The notes beneath the pieces are model-generated. The model was not told the origin of the DNA, searched no databases, and saw nothing but the letters and a program-made list of their open reading frames with translations. DNA of 20,133 nucleotides from Streptomyces griseus (GTDB lineage Bacteria > Bacteroidota > Bacteroidia > Chitinophagales > Chitinophagaceae): the NCBI GenBank assembly GCA_943323705.2, contig CALPIT020000012.1, positions 1-20,133 of the forward strand, in the 5' to 3' direction. This document shows positions 8,239-15,318 of this stretch, one piece after another. The number at the start of each line of letters is the position of its first letter. Position 1 is the first letter of the stretch. The translations under genes were made by a program, and so were the position numbers.

Positions 8239-9933
8239 TTATCCTTTTGGATTACCTCTCATCTTTTTTATCAATTCATAAATCGAATAAATAACTATTG
8301 ATAAAATAGTAAAGATCAAAAGATTTCCAAAAGAGAATGTAACGTTACCGATTGTTCTTGGCATTCTAATATATTCAAGAAACGGATTTGCTATAAAATG
8401 AAACAAATTCAAATTGATCAAGAAAGCAATCACCCAATACAATATTGCTGTAAATATCAAATAACGTTTGATCTTAAAATGCACCGAAAGCAATTCTGGT
8501 TTAAAATTAATTTTCTTTCTGTAGAAATAATCACCTGTCATCAAAATATAATCCCCTATTCCGTTTATAGCAAAATGAAGCATGAGCATAAAAAACAAAC
8601 CTTCAAAAGCAGCGAGGGTAATATTTTTAGATAATGTAAAGTTGCCGATGAAATTAAAAATGCAGCCAAGAAAAATCAATACCATTACCCAAATTAACAT
8701 AGCCATTAAAAGTGAACGATGGTGCTCAACATGTTGCCTAACCCATTTCAAAAGTTTATAAAATACCGGCAACATAAAAATCGATAATGAAAAAATAATT
8801 CTGTCAACCAAAGTAACTGTAATGATGAGATTATCAATTTTCAATAAGACATAAAAAATCAACAAACCAAAAACATACAATTTTTTCAATGATTTATATT
8901 CTTTAGAAACTATTGTCAATACGGAAAAAGCAATGGTCATAAAAAGCATATCCAACAACAACATCGGCGGATAATGAAATAGCAAGGGCGCAAGTACTAA
9001 CATAATAGTAGGAGCCATTAATGCAGTATGGTTGTGAACATAACGAAAATGTTGAGTATAAATAGTTCCGTCATTTTTACGGTATATTTTTTTTACGTAC
9101 CACAAAGGAACAAAGGCAAATAACAACACCACAACTCTCAATAAAATCAAATCCCACAAAGAAGCTTTGGAGTAGCTTAACAATAATTCTAACCTTTGAC
9201 TACATGTTGTTTTTAAAGTCGGCCAAAATGCAGGGTAATTATTTTCAGAAAGTTTTAAGAATGATGGCTCTTCAGGATGAAAGAGATTTTTGGTAATGTC
9301 ATCCATCTCTCGGTTGATGATATCATCTTCCTCTTGGGCATTCAAAAAAATATTATAGCAGAAAGAAATGTTGTCTGCATAACTTTTATGCATAGACTCA
9401 ATATTAATCTTCATACTATCCATACTCAATAACAGTTTTTTACATTGAGTTGTGTATGCTAATTCTGGAGCACTATCAGTTAAAACTGTATTAACTAGTG
9501 AATGCCTTGACAATGTATTAATCAATTCAAGTTGATGAATAAGAATATCATCTTTCTTCTTCATTTTTTTATTAAATCGATTAATCTGCTCAATTAGCAA
9601 GCCATATTGATTTCTGAGGTTGTAAAAATTTCTGAGATTAGATTGTTTTTCAATCGTGTAGTGATTGAGTCTGAGCTTACTCAAATCATCGTTAAAGCCA
9701 TTAATATCCTTTTCGAAAATTGAAGGAGATGGAATTTTATCTAACGCTTTTGAAGATTGAAATATAAATTTCGAACTGTAGTCAATCCAGTCTGAAGCTG
9801 TTTTAAATACTGGCAAATGAGCTTCATATATATCTTCAGATTGTGCAAAAAGAGAATTTGAAAAAATAAATATGAACAGCACAAGAATGGCTATAGTTTT
9901 TTTAGTCGATGCTATTTCTATTTTCGATATCAT
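8239..9933 (-). CDS. Polytopic membrane protein resembling the N-terminal part of an MscS-family channel, without the MscS pore domain
   Basis: This 564-residue protein has a signal peptide (cleavage near SLFA30-Q31) and a helical, charged periplasmic region to about residue 245. Roughly eight or nine membrane segments follow, from SLWDLILLRVVVLLFAFVPL to the last one, FSFGNLLIFTILSIVIYSIY. The layout, and the C-terminal IGNVTFSFGNLLIF-like segment, recall Bacteroidetes mechanosensitive channel proteins with long N-terminal sensor regions, in which such a segment leads into the MscS pore and beta domain. Here the chain ends 20 or so residues later (KKMRGNPKG), so no MscS domain is encoded. 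Only 41 nt separate the stop from the next gene, which leaves no room for a frameshifted remainder. It sits 15 nt after dapD and before the AsmA-like gene, probably one operon. The family assignment is from pattern memory; function unknown. Confidence 0.6.
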   Translation of the reverse strand: MISKIEIASTKKTIAILVLFIFIFSNSLFAQSEDIYEAHLPVFKTASDWIDYSSKFIFQSSKALDKIPSPSIFEKDINGFNDDLSKLRLNHYTIEKQSNLRNFYNLRNQYGLLIEQINRFNKKMKKKDDILIHQLELINTLSRHSLVNTVLTDSAPELAYTTQCKKLLLSMDSMKINIESMHKSYADNISFCYNIFLNAQEEDDIINREMDDITKNLFHPEEPSFLKLSENNYPAFWPTLKTTCSQRLELLLSYSKASLWDLILLRVVVLLFAFVPLWYVKKIYRKNDGTIYTQHFRYVHNHTALMAPTIMLVLAPLLFHYPPMLLLDMLFMTIAFSVLTIVSKEYKSLKKLYVFGLLIFYVLLKIDNLIITVTLVDRIIFSLSIFMLPVFYKLLKWVRQHVEHHRSLLMAMLIWVMVLIFLGCIFNFIGNFTLSKNITLAAFEGLFFMLMLHFAINGIGDYILMTGDYFYRKKINFKPELLSVHFKIKRYLIFTAILYWVIAFLINLNLFHFIANPFLEYIRMPRTIGNVTFSFGNLLIFTILSIVIYSIYELIKKMRGNPKG

Positions 9934-9948
9934 AAATATGTCATCTTA

Positions 9949-10755
9949 TTAAACAGCAACATTAAAATCTCTAAGTGCATCATTCAGGCTTGTCTTCAAA
10001 TCTGTACTTGGTTTTCTTTTACCAATGATTAAAGCGCAACTTACATTGTATTCACCTGCAGGAAATTGCTTAGCATAGCTTCCAGGAATCACAACGCTTC
10101 TTTCAGGCACATAACCTTTCATTTCAATTGGCGTGTCTTCGCTTACGTCAATTATTTTTGTAGATTGGGTTAACACAACATTCGCTCCCAATACGGCTTC
10201 TTTACCCACTCTAACGCCTTCTACAACGATACATCTGCTGCCAATAAAACAACCATCCTCTATAATCACCGGACTAGCTTGTAAAGGCTCAAGCACACCA
10301 CCAATACCAACACCGCCACTTAGATGAACATGTTTTCCAATTTGAGCACAACTCCCAACCGTTGCCCAAGTATCCACCATTGTACCTTCATCCACATAAG
10401 CACCAATGTTCACATAAGAAGGCATTAACACAACATTTTTAGCAAGGTATGCTCCATATCTTGCAACAGCATGTGGCACCGCACGAACGCCCAATTCTTT
10501 GTAATTGGATTTCAATTTCATTTTATCATAAAACTCAAAAGGAGGTAATTGATGTGTTTCCATAGGCTGAATCGCGAAATACATAAGAATCGCCTGTTTT
10601 ACCCACTCGTTTACTTTCCAATTGTCACCGTCGGGTTCAGCAGTTCTTAACCTTCCTTTATCCACTTCTTCTATTACTGCTCTTACTGCATCTGAATATG
10701 TTGATTGTTGTAATAATTCTCTGTTAGCCCAAGCCGCTGCTATTAATTGTTGCAT
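9949..10755 (-). CDS. dapD: 2,3,4,5-tetrahydropyridine-2,6-dicarboxylate N-succinyltransferase
   Basis: This 268-residue enzyme transfers succinyl from succinyl-CoA to tetrahydrodipicolinate in the succinylase branch of the diaminopimelate/lysine pathway, in the cytoplasm. Length and sequence match DapD: an N-terminal helical domain (with PPFEFYDK at 71-78), then a left-handed beta-helix of hexapeptide repeats holding IGAYVDEGTMVDTWATVGS (117-135), HLSGGVGIGGVLEP and IIEDGCFIGSRC, and a C-terminal strand region (CALIIGKRKPSTD). The ATG at 10755 gives the usual N-terminus. It appears to be the first gene of an operon with the two membrane/envelope genes downstream (gap of 15 nt). The intergenic region to the divergent glycosyltransferase carries a TATATTCG element on the minus strand, one base off the -7 consensus. 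Diaminopimelate is needed for peptidoglycan, a loose link to the envelope genes behind it. Confidence 0.97.
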   Translation of the reverse strand: MQQLIAAAWANRELLQQSTYSDAVRAVIEEVDKGRLRTAEPDGDNWKVNEWVKQAILMYFAIQPMETHQLPPFEFYDKMKLKSNYKELGVRAVPHAVARYGAYLAKNVVLMPSYVNIGAYVDEGTMVDTWATVGSCAQIGKHVHLSGGVGIGGVLEPLQASPVIIEDGCFIGSRCIVVEGVRVGKEAVLGANVVLTQSTKIIDVSEDTPIEMKGYVPERSVVIPGSYAKQFPAGEYNVSCALIIGKRKPSTDLKTSLNDALRDFNVAV

Positions 10756-10832
10756 ATTTTAATTTTGAACACGAATATAAATAATTGTTTTGATGACTAT
10801 TCAAGAAGGGATATGTTGTATGTAAATAACAC

Positions 10833-10840
10833 TATTTTTG
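10833..10840 (+). promoter_or_regulatory. Bacteroidetes-type -7 promoter element of the glycosyltransferase-sua5 operon
   Basis: TATTTTTG fits TAnnTTTG exactly and lies 18 nt before the ATG at 10859, so the leader would be only about a dozen bases. A TTG at 10816-10818 lies closer (14 nt) than the usual -33 spacing. The element also overlaps the TTG at 10838, arguing against that codon as the start of the gene. Confidence 0.55.
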
Positions 10841-10858
10841 CAACTGAAATTTATCATC

Positions 10859-12004
10859 ATGAATATTGGATTTGATGCCAAAAGAGCTTATCACAATGGG
10901 ACGGGTTTGGGCAATTATAGCCGCACACTCGTTTCGGATTTAAGCATTTTATATCCTCAACATCAATATTTTTTATTCAATCCCAAGCCTTCTAAAAGAT
11001 ATTCGTTACAGGGAGACAACATACATGAAGTTTTACCACAAAAAAAACTACATCAAATATTCAATTTCATCTGGAGAAGCCTTTGGATCAAAAGCGACAT
11101 CATTAATCACAACATTGATCTATTTCATGGTTTAAGTCATGAGATACCTACAGGCTTGAAAAAAGCAGGAATTAAAACTGTGGTTACTATTCACGATTTG
11201 ATTTTTCTAAGATACCCTGAGCAATACAATCCAATTGACATAAAAATTTATACCGCCAAATTCAAGTATGCCTGCAAACATGCCGACCATATCATTACAG
11301 TAAGTCAACAGACTAAAGATGATGTGATTCATTATTTTGGCACAGATAGCAGCAAAATATCTGTTTGTCATATCAGTTGCGACCGTTCCTATCAAACAAC
11401 TGTTGCTGAAGCAGAAAAGTTGCGAGTAAAGAAGTTATTGAATTTACCTGAAGAATACATGCTTTATGTGGGTTCGATAATTGAAAGAAAGAATTTAATG
11501 GGCATATGCAAAGCAATGACGATGATTAAAAATGAAATTCGTTTACCCCTTGTAGTTATTGGAAGAGGAAAAAAATATAAAGATGAAGTTAAAGCACATG
11601 CAAAGGAAAACGGAATTTCAGATAGGTTGATATTTTTATCAGAAAATGAAAATCAATCAGAAGAATATATTTCAGGATCATGTTTTCCAGCAATTTATCA
11701 AAGTGCTAAGCTATTTCTTTATCCATCAGTTTTTGAAGGATTTGGAATCCCTGTATTAGAAGCACTTTTCAGTAAAACGCCAGTGATTACATCCAATATT
11801 TCTAGTCTACCTGAAGTAGGCGGAAATGCAGCATATTATGTAAACCCCGATAATCCTAAAGAAATTGCGGAAGGCATCAGGAAGATTATCAATGATGAAG
11901 TTTTTGCAGATAAAATGAGAGCTGATGGCTTGTTGCAAGCCTCACATTTTACTCCCGAGAAATGTGCTGCAAGCGTTATGGATGTTTATAAAAAAATAGT
12001 ATGA
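10859..12004 (+). CDS. GT4-family (GT-B fold) glycosyltransferase
   Basis: The product (381 residues from ATG 10859) is a retaining GT-B glycosyltransferase of family GT4 type. The N-terminal domain starts MNIGFDAKRAYHNGTGLGNY, with the glycine-rich acceptor-side loop seen in mannosyl-type transferases, and continues through LFHGLSHEIP and TVVTIHDLIF. The C-terminal nucleotide-sugar domain has YVGSIIERKNL, VVIGRG, and the EX7E motif in VFEGFGIPVLEAL (Glu293 and Glu301 in this numbering), then SLPEVGGNAAYYVNP. About ten extra residues sit before FPAIYQSA compared with the usual spacing. A longer frame could begin at TTG 10838, but that codon lies inside the likely promoter, so ATG 10859 was chosen. 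The gene overlaps sua5 by ATGA. The sugar and acceptor cannot be told from sequence. Confidence 0.92.
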   Translation: MNIGFDAKRAYHNGTGLGNYSRTLVSDLSILYPQHQYFLFNPKPSKRYSLQGDNIHEVLPQKKLHQIFNFIWRSLWIKSDIINHNIDLFHGLSHEIPTGLKKAGIKTVVTIHDLIFLRYPEQYNPIDIKIYTAKFKYACKHADHIITVSQQTKDDVIHYFGTDSSKISVCHISCDRSYQTTVAEAEKLRVKKLLNLPEEYMLYVGSIIERKNLMGICKAMTMIKNEIRLPLVVIGRGKKYKDEVKAHAKENGISDRLIFLSENENQSEEYISGSCFPAIYQSAKLFLYPSVFEGFGIPVLEALFSKTPVITSNISSLPEVGGNAAYYVNPDNPKEIAEGIRKIINDEVFADKMRADGLLQASHFTPEKCAASVMDVYKKIV

Positions 12005-12570
12005 TGTTCAAATACGATATCGAAAATTGCATTAAAGTATTATCATCCGGCGGTTTAATACTTTATCCAACAGATACCGTTTGGGGTATTGGATGCGACC
12101 CGACAAATGAAGAGGCAGTATCAAAAATCTACAAACTCAAAAACAGGAATGAAAGCAAAAGCATGATTGTTCTTGTTGCGGAAGAAAATGATATTTTAAA
12201 TTATACCGATACCACCAATTTGAAAATTTATGATTATATAAAAGGTGTACATAAGCCTACAACTGTAATTTATCAAAACGCAATACATCTTGCTCCTAAT
12301 CTGATCAATGCTGATGGCTCTATAGGCATTAGAATTGTGAAAGATAATTTCTGTCAAGAACTCATCAAAGCTTTTGGAAAACCTATTGTCTCAACTTCGT
12401 CTAATGTTTCGGGCTACCCTGCTCCGGCTATGTTTGCTGATATAGATATTTTAATAAAAGACGGCGTTGATTATATCGTACAACACAGGCAGGAAGAACA
12501 AGTGCCCGGTATACCGAGCACTGTTATTAAAATGAATGAAGATGGAACTTATGAAATCCTAAGACCTTAA
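12001..12570 (+). CDS. Sua5/YciO/YrdC/TsaC-type L-threonylcarbamoyladenylate synthase
   Basis: This 189-residue protein belongs to the YrdC/Sua5 family, which makes threonylcarbamoyl-AMP from threonine, bicarbonate and ATP for the t6A37 modification of ANN-decoding tRNAs. Seen motifs are the N-terminal LYPTDTVWGIGCD (21-33), the basic KNRNESKSM box (47-55), PTTVIY (86-91), STSSNVSG (131-138) and PSTVIK (172-177). The single-domain length matches TsaC/YrdC rather than two-domain Sua5. It starts at ATG 12001, overlapping the end of the glycosyltransferase gene by 4 nt (a second ATG follows at 12004), so translational coupling is likely. Its stop codon directly abuts that of the convergent PorT-like gene. 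A YciO-type paralogue without this activity cannot be excluded. Confidence 0.92.
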   Translation: MMFKYDIENCIKVLSSGGLILYPTDTVWGIGCDPTNEEAVSKIYKLKNRNESKSMIVLVAEENDILNYTDTTNLKIYDYIKGVHKPTTVIYQNAIHLAPNLINADGSIGIRIVKDNFCQELIKAFGKPIVSTSSNVSGYPAPAMFADIDILIKDGVDYIVQHRQEEQVPGIPSTVIKMNEDGTYEILRP

Positions 12571-13155
12571 TTATATAATCCTCAAACCAAGTCCTATATG
12601 AATGGTTTGGCTTTTCCATTTATCTGTGCTACCTGTGATATCATTTAGATTACTCAATCCTACCTGATAACGACCGTAGATTTTAAGTTTTGAAAAATTA
12701 AATTGCACCCCAGCTAAAACTGAGAAATCTCCTTTTTTGAAGGCGCTTTCAACATTGTTTCTTAATGACAAATTATTGTCAACAAGGATACCATAACGCG
12801 AACCCAACTGTACAGCCATTTTTTCTCCAGCTTTAATGCTTAAAATCAATGGCATATTTAAATACCCGAATTTTAGTTTTGAAAGCGCAATTGAATTATA
12901 AGTTTGAGAGAATGTAGTTCCGGTATCAAGATTTACCGCACTGTAATACAATTCGGGCTGTATAGTTATAGACTTACTAAGCTTAAGTTCAGCAAAGCCA
13001 CCAAGATGGTAGCCAAAAGCAAATTTTTCACTAAAACTGGCGCCATTGATTTTCTGAATATCTGTACCAAACTTCACGCCCATGTGAAAACCTTGAGACA
13101 TTCCTACAAAGCTGATTGCAACAAATAATGCGATTATTGTTATTTTTTTTGACAT
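12571..13155 (-). CDS. PorT-like outer-membrane beta-barrel protein
   Basis: This 194-residue protein has a signal peptide (residues 1-20, cleavage near GMSQ) followed by an N-terminal GFHMGVKFGTDIQKI strand. Further barrel strands alternate hydrophobic and polar residues (SITIQPELYYSAVNL, FGYLNMPLILSIKAGE, VQLGSRYGILVDNNLSL, FSVLAGVQFNFSKLKIYGRY), ending in a terminal strand TIHIGLGLRII. This is the pattern of the small outer-membrane protein/PorT families abundant in Bacteroidetes. The specific function is unknown; resemblance to PorT, a secretion-related protein, is at family level only. It stands alone, transcribed against sua5, with no intergenic gap between the two stop codons. Upstream on the minus strand, TACCTTTA (13190-13197) is one base off the -7 consensus. 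Confidence 0.8.
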   Translation of the reverse strand: MSKKITIIALFVAISFVGMSQGFHMGVKFGTDIQKINGASFSEKFAFGYHLGGFAELKLSKSITIQPELYYSAVNLDTGTTFSQTYNSIALSKLKFGYLNMPLILSIKAGEKMAVQLGSRYGILVDNNLSLRNNVESAFKKGDFSVLAGVQFNFSKLKIYGRYQVGLSNLNDITGSTDKWKSQTIHIGLGLRII

Positions 13156-13329
13156 GGAAATAATTTTAAAAGGTTAAAGATTTAAGTTGTAAAGGTAATA
13201 TAATATATCATTTATTTAATGATAGGGATACTGCTTAAAACCCATTGAAATAATGAAAGAAAAGGTTACCATAAAACACTTAACAATTATATATTTCTAG
13301 AAAAGCTATGAGAAACAGAAATAAAATAG

Positions 13330-13337
13330 TAGCTTTG
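13330..13337 (+). promoter_or_regulatory. Bacteroidetes-type -7 promoter element of the helicase gene
   Basis: TAGCTTTG matches TAnnTTTG exactly. Transcription would begin near 13344, leaving a leader of about 185 nt before the ATG at 13529. No matching -33 TTTG was seen at the usual distance, which lowers confidence. Confidence 0.5.
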
Positions 13338-13343
13338 CGGCGA

Positions 13344-13528
13344 CAATTTATAAACTGAGAATTACATGACATGCTCAGTTGCTGTTGATAGCAGGTTGAT
13401 ATTAATCATTACTTCTGAGATTTTCTCTCCCAACGGCCCGAAGCATTACATGTGACCATCAAATTCAATTTTGACCGCGTGTTTATTGCATAAAATGCAA
13501 TAATGGGTCCTTACTTAAAAAATAAAAA
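13344..13528 (+). promoter_or_regulatory. Putative long structured 5' leader of the DEAD-box helicase mRNA
   Basis: Between the promoter element and the start codon lie two perfect inverted repeats. AACTGAG (13353-13359) pairs with CTCAGTT (13374-13380). TTATTGCAT (13483-13491) pairs with ATGCAATAA (13495-13503) around an AAA loop, ending 25 nt before the ATG. A 4-bp TGCT/AGCA pair (13380-13393) lies between. Long 5' leaders are common for cold-induced helicase mRNAs in other bacteria; regulation here is inference. The second repeat could instead be a DNA operator. Confidence 0.4.
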
Positions 13529-15283
13529 ATGACAACATTTGAAGCTTTAGGCCTCAAAGCCGAACTTTTACAGTCCGTAACCGACTTAGGATTTGTAAAC
13601 CCAACCCCTATTCAGGAACAAGCCATTCCAGTATTGCTTTCAGGAACTACAGATTTTGTAGGATTAGCACAAACCGGAACTGGTAAAACAGCAGCTTTTG
13701 GACTGCCTTTATTACACCTTATCAATGCAGCTGATAAATTTCCTCAGGCTTTGATAGTTTGTCCAACTAGAGAACTTTGCTTACAAATCACCAACGATTT
13801 ATTGCAATTCAAAAAGCATTTAAAAGGTGTGAATTCTGAAGCCGTATATGGCGGTGCTTCAATTACCATGCAAATCAGAAATCTTCGCCAGGGTGTACAA
13901 ATTGTTGTAGCGACTCCGGGTAGATTGATTGATTTAATTGAAAGAAAAGCTATTGATCTTCAAAAAGTAAAATATGTTGTTCTGGATGAAGCTGATGAAA
14001 TGTTGAACATGGGTTTCAGAGATGATATCGACTTTGTATTGAAAAATACCATCAACAGGGAAAGCATCTGGTTGTTCAGTGCTACCATGCCTCCTGAAGT
14101 AAGAGCGATTTCTAAAAATTTCATGACCACTCCAAAAGAAATTACGGTTGGTAAAAAGAATAGTGGAAACGTAAACATAGATCATCAATATTTTTTAGCA
14201 GCTGCTCATCATCGTTATGAAGCACTAAAACGTTTGATTGATTTCAACCCCGGTATGTATGGAATAATCTTCACACGTACCAAAGCTGATGCACAGGAAA
14301 TCTCAGAGAGATTATCTAAAAGTGGATATGATATTGAAGCCCTTCATGGCGATCTTACCCAACAGCAACGTGATAAAGTAATGGGAAGGTTCAGAAATAA
14401 AACTTTGCAATTGCTTATCGCTACCGACGTAGCTGCAAGAGGAATAGATGTTGATGGCATCACCCACGTTATCAATTACGAGCTACCGGATGATATGGAA
14501 GTCTACACGCATAGAAGTGGACGTACGGCAAGAGCAGGCAAAAGCGGAATCTGTCTTTCTATTTGCCATAGCAGAGAAACATTTAAAATCAGACAGCTTG
14601 AAAAGATGGTCAATGCTTCATTTCATAAGCTAGACATTCCAAGCGGAAAAGATGTTTGCAGAAAGCAATTCTTTCATTTCATGGACAAGTTGATTGAAAC
14701 GGATATTTCTCATGGCGACTACGAAACTTACTTACCCGATTTGATGCAGAAATTTGAAAACGTTACTAAAGAAGAAGTTTTACAAAGAGTAGCGGCATTG
14801 GAATTCGATCATTTCCTTAAGTATTATGAAAATGCTGAAGACTTGAATACTAGAATTGACAGCAGAGTTAAAAGAACCGAAAACGGCAGAGAAAATTTCA
14901 ACAGCGAAAGTCGTGACAGAAATTTCAACAGAAGAGATAATGGTTACACAAGATTGTTTGTTAATCTGGGAACCAAAGACGGCTTCTACAAAGCAAGTTT
15001 CCTGCAATTTATTTTGGATGAAAGCAATCTAAAAAAAGATGTGTTGGGCAAAATAGACATGCGTGAAATGAACACTTGGGTTGAAGTAGACAAAGCGAAT
15101 GCTGCAAAGATGATAAAATCTATAGACGGCAAAAGATACAACAACAGAACCGTTAGAATGAATGAAGCCGATGGCGGATTCAGAAGACCAGGAGGTGATG
15201 AAGGAAGAAGAAACGATGAAGGAAGAAGAAGCGACGACGGCAGAAAAAGAAATTTTGCACCAAGAGAAAGAAGACAATCTTAA
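13529..15283 (+). CDS. DEAD-box ATP-dependent RNA helicase with DbpA-type RNA-binding domain
   Basis: This 584-residue protein remodels RNA using ATP. The helicase core shows all expected motifs: Q motif (FEALGLK with PTPIQEQ, 4-31), motif I AQTGTGKT (47-54), Ia PTREL (79-83), TPGR (129-132), DEAD (153-156), SAT (184-186), ATDVAARGID (298-307) and HRSGRTAR (328-335). After a linker comes a DbpA RNA-binding domain (about 472-546: YTRLFVNLGTKDGFYKASFL). A basic, acidic-alternating tail with tandem (N/S)D(E/D)GRR units follows (557-571). The architecture matches CsdA/DeaD and DbpA relatives involved in ribosome assembly or cold adaptation; which one cannot be fixed by eye. It is a single-gene transcript with a long leader and a strong terminator just behind. 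Confidence 0.95.
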   Translation: MTTFEALGLKAELLQSVTDLGFVNPTPIQEQAIPVLLSGTTDFVGLAQTGTGKTAAFGLPLLHLINAADKFPQALIVCPTRELCLQITNDLLQFKKHLKGVNSEAVYGGASITMQIRNLRQGVQIVVATPGRLIDLIERKAIDLQKVKYVVLDEADEMLNMGFRDDIDFVLKNTINRESIWLFSATMPPEVRAISKNFMTTPKEITVGKKNSGNVNIDHQYFLAAAHHRYEALKRLIDFNPGMYGIIFTRTKADAQEISERLSKSGYDIEALHGDLTQQQRDKVMGRFRNKTLQLLIATDVAARGIDVDGITHVINYELPDDMEVYTHRSGRTARAGKSGICLSICHSRETFKIRQLEKMVNASFHKLDIPSGKDVCRKQFFHFMDKLIETDISHGDYETYLPDLMQKFENVTKEEVLQRVAALEFDHFLKYYENAEDLNTRIDSRVKRTENGRENFNSESRDRNFNRRDNGYTRLFVNLGTKDGFYKASFLQFILDESNLKKDVLGKIDMREMNTWVEVDKANAAKMIKSIDGKRYNNRTVRMNEADGGFRRPGGDEGRRNDEGRRSDDGRKRNFAPRERRQS

Positions 15284-15287
15284 TATA

Positions 15288-15316
15288 ACAAATGCCCCAG
15301 AAAATGGGGCATTTGT
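15288..15316. terminator. Bidirectional terminator between helicase and phosphoesterase genes
   Basis: A perfect 12-bp inverted repeat, ACAAATGCCCCA (15288-15299) and TGGGGCATTTGT (15305-15316), has a 5-nt loop. It lies between the helicase stop (15283) and the stop of the opposite-strand gene (15319). AT-rich tails are present on both sides, though without a long pure T run. Confidence 0.85.
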
Positions 15317-15318
15317 AT

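Larger units (their letters stand above)
13156..13528. other. 373-bp non-coding region before the helicase gene
   Basis: No convincing gene was found here. The left part (13156-13320) is AT-rich and holds the leader of the minus-strand PorT-like gene. The right part holds a perfect TAnnTTTG element at 13330-13337 and inverted repeats between it and the helicase start, described separately. No tRNA or known riboswitch could be recognised by eye. Confidence 0.6.

Noticed and set aside
10838..10858. TTG at 10838 as the start of the glycosyltransferase
   Set aside because: It lies inside a perfect TAnnTTTG promoter element, and ATG 10859 gives the usual MNIGFDA-type N-terminus.
13156..13528. A small gene, tRNA or known riboswitch in the gap before the helicase
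   Set aside because: No frame with a credible start and composition, no cloverleaf and no recognisable riboswitch core could be found.
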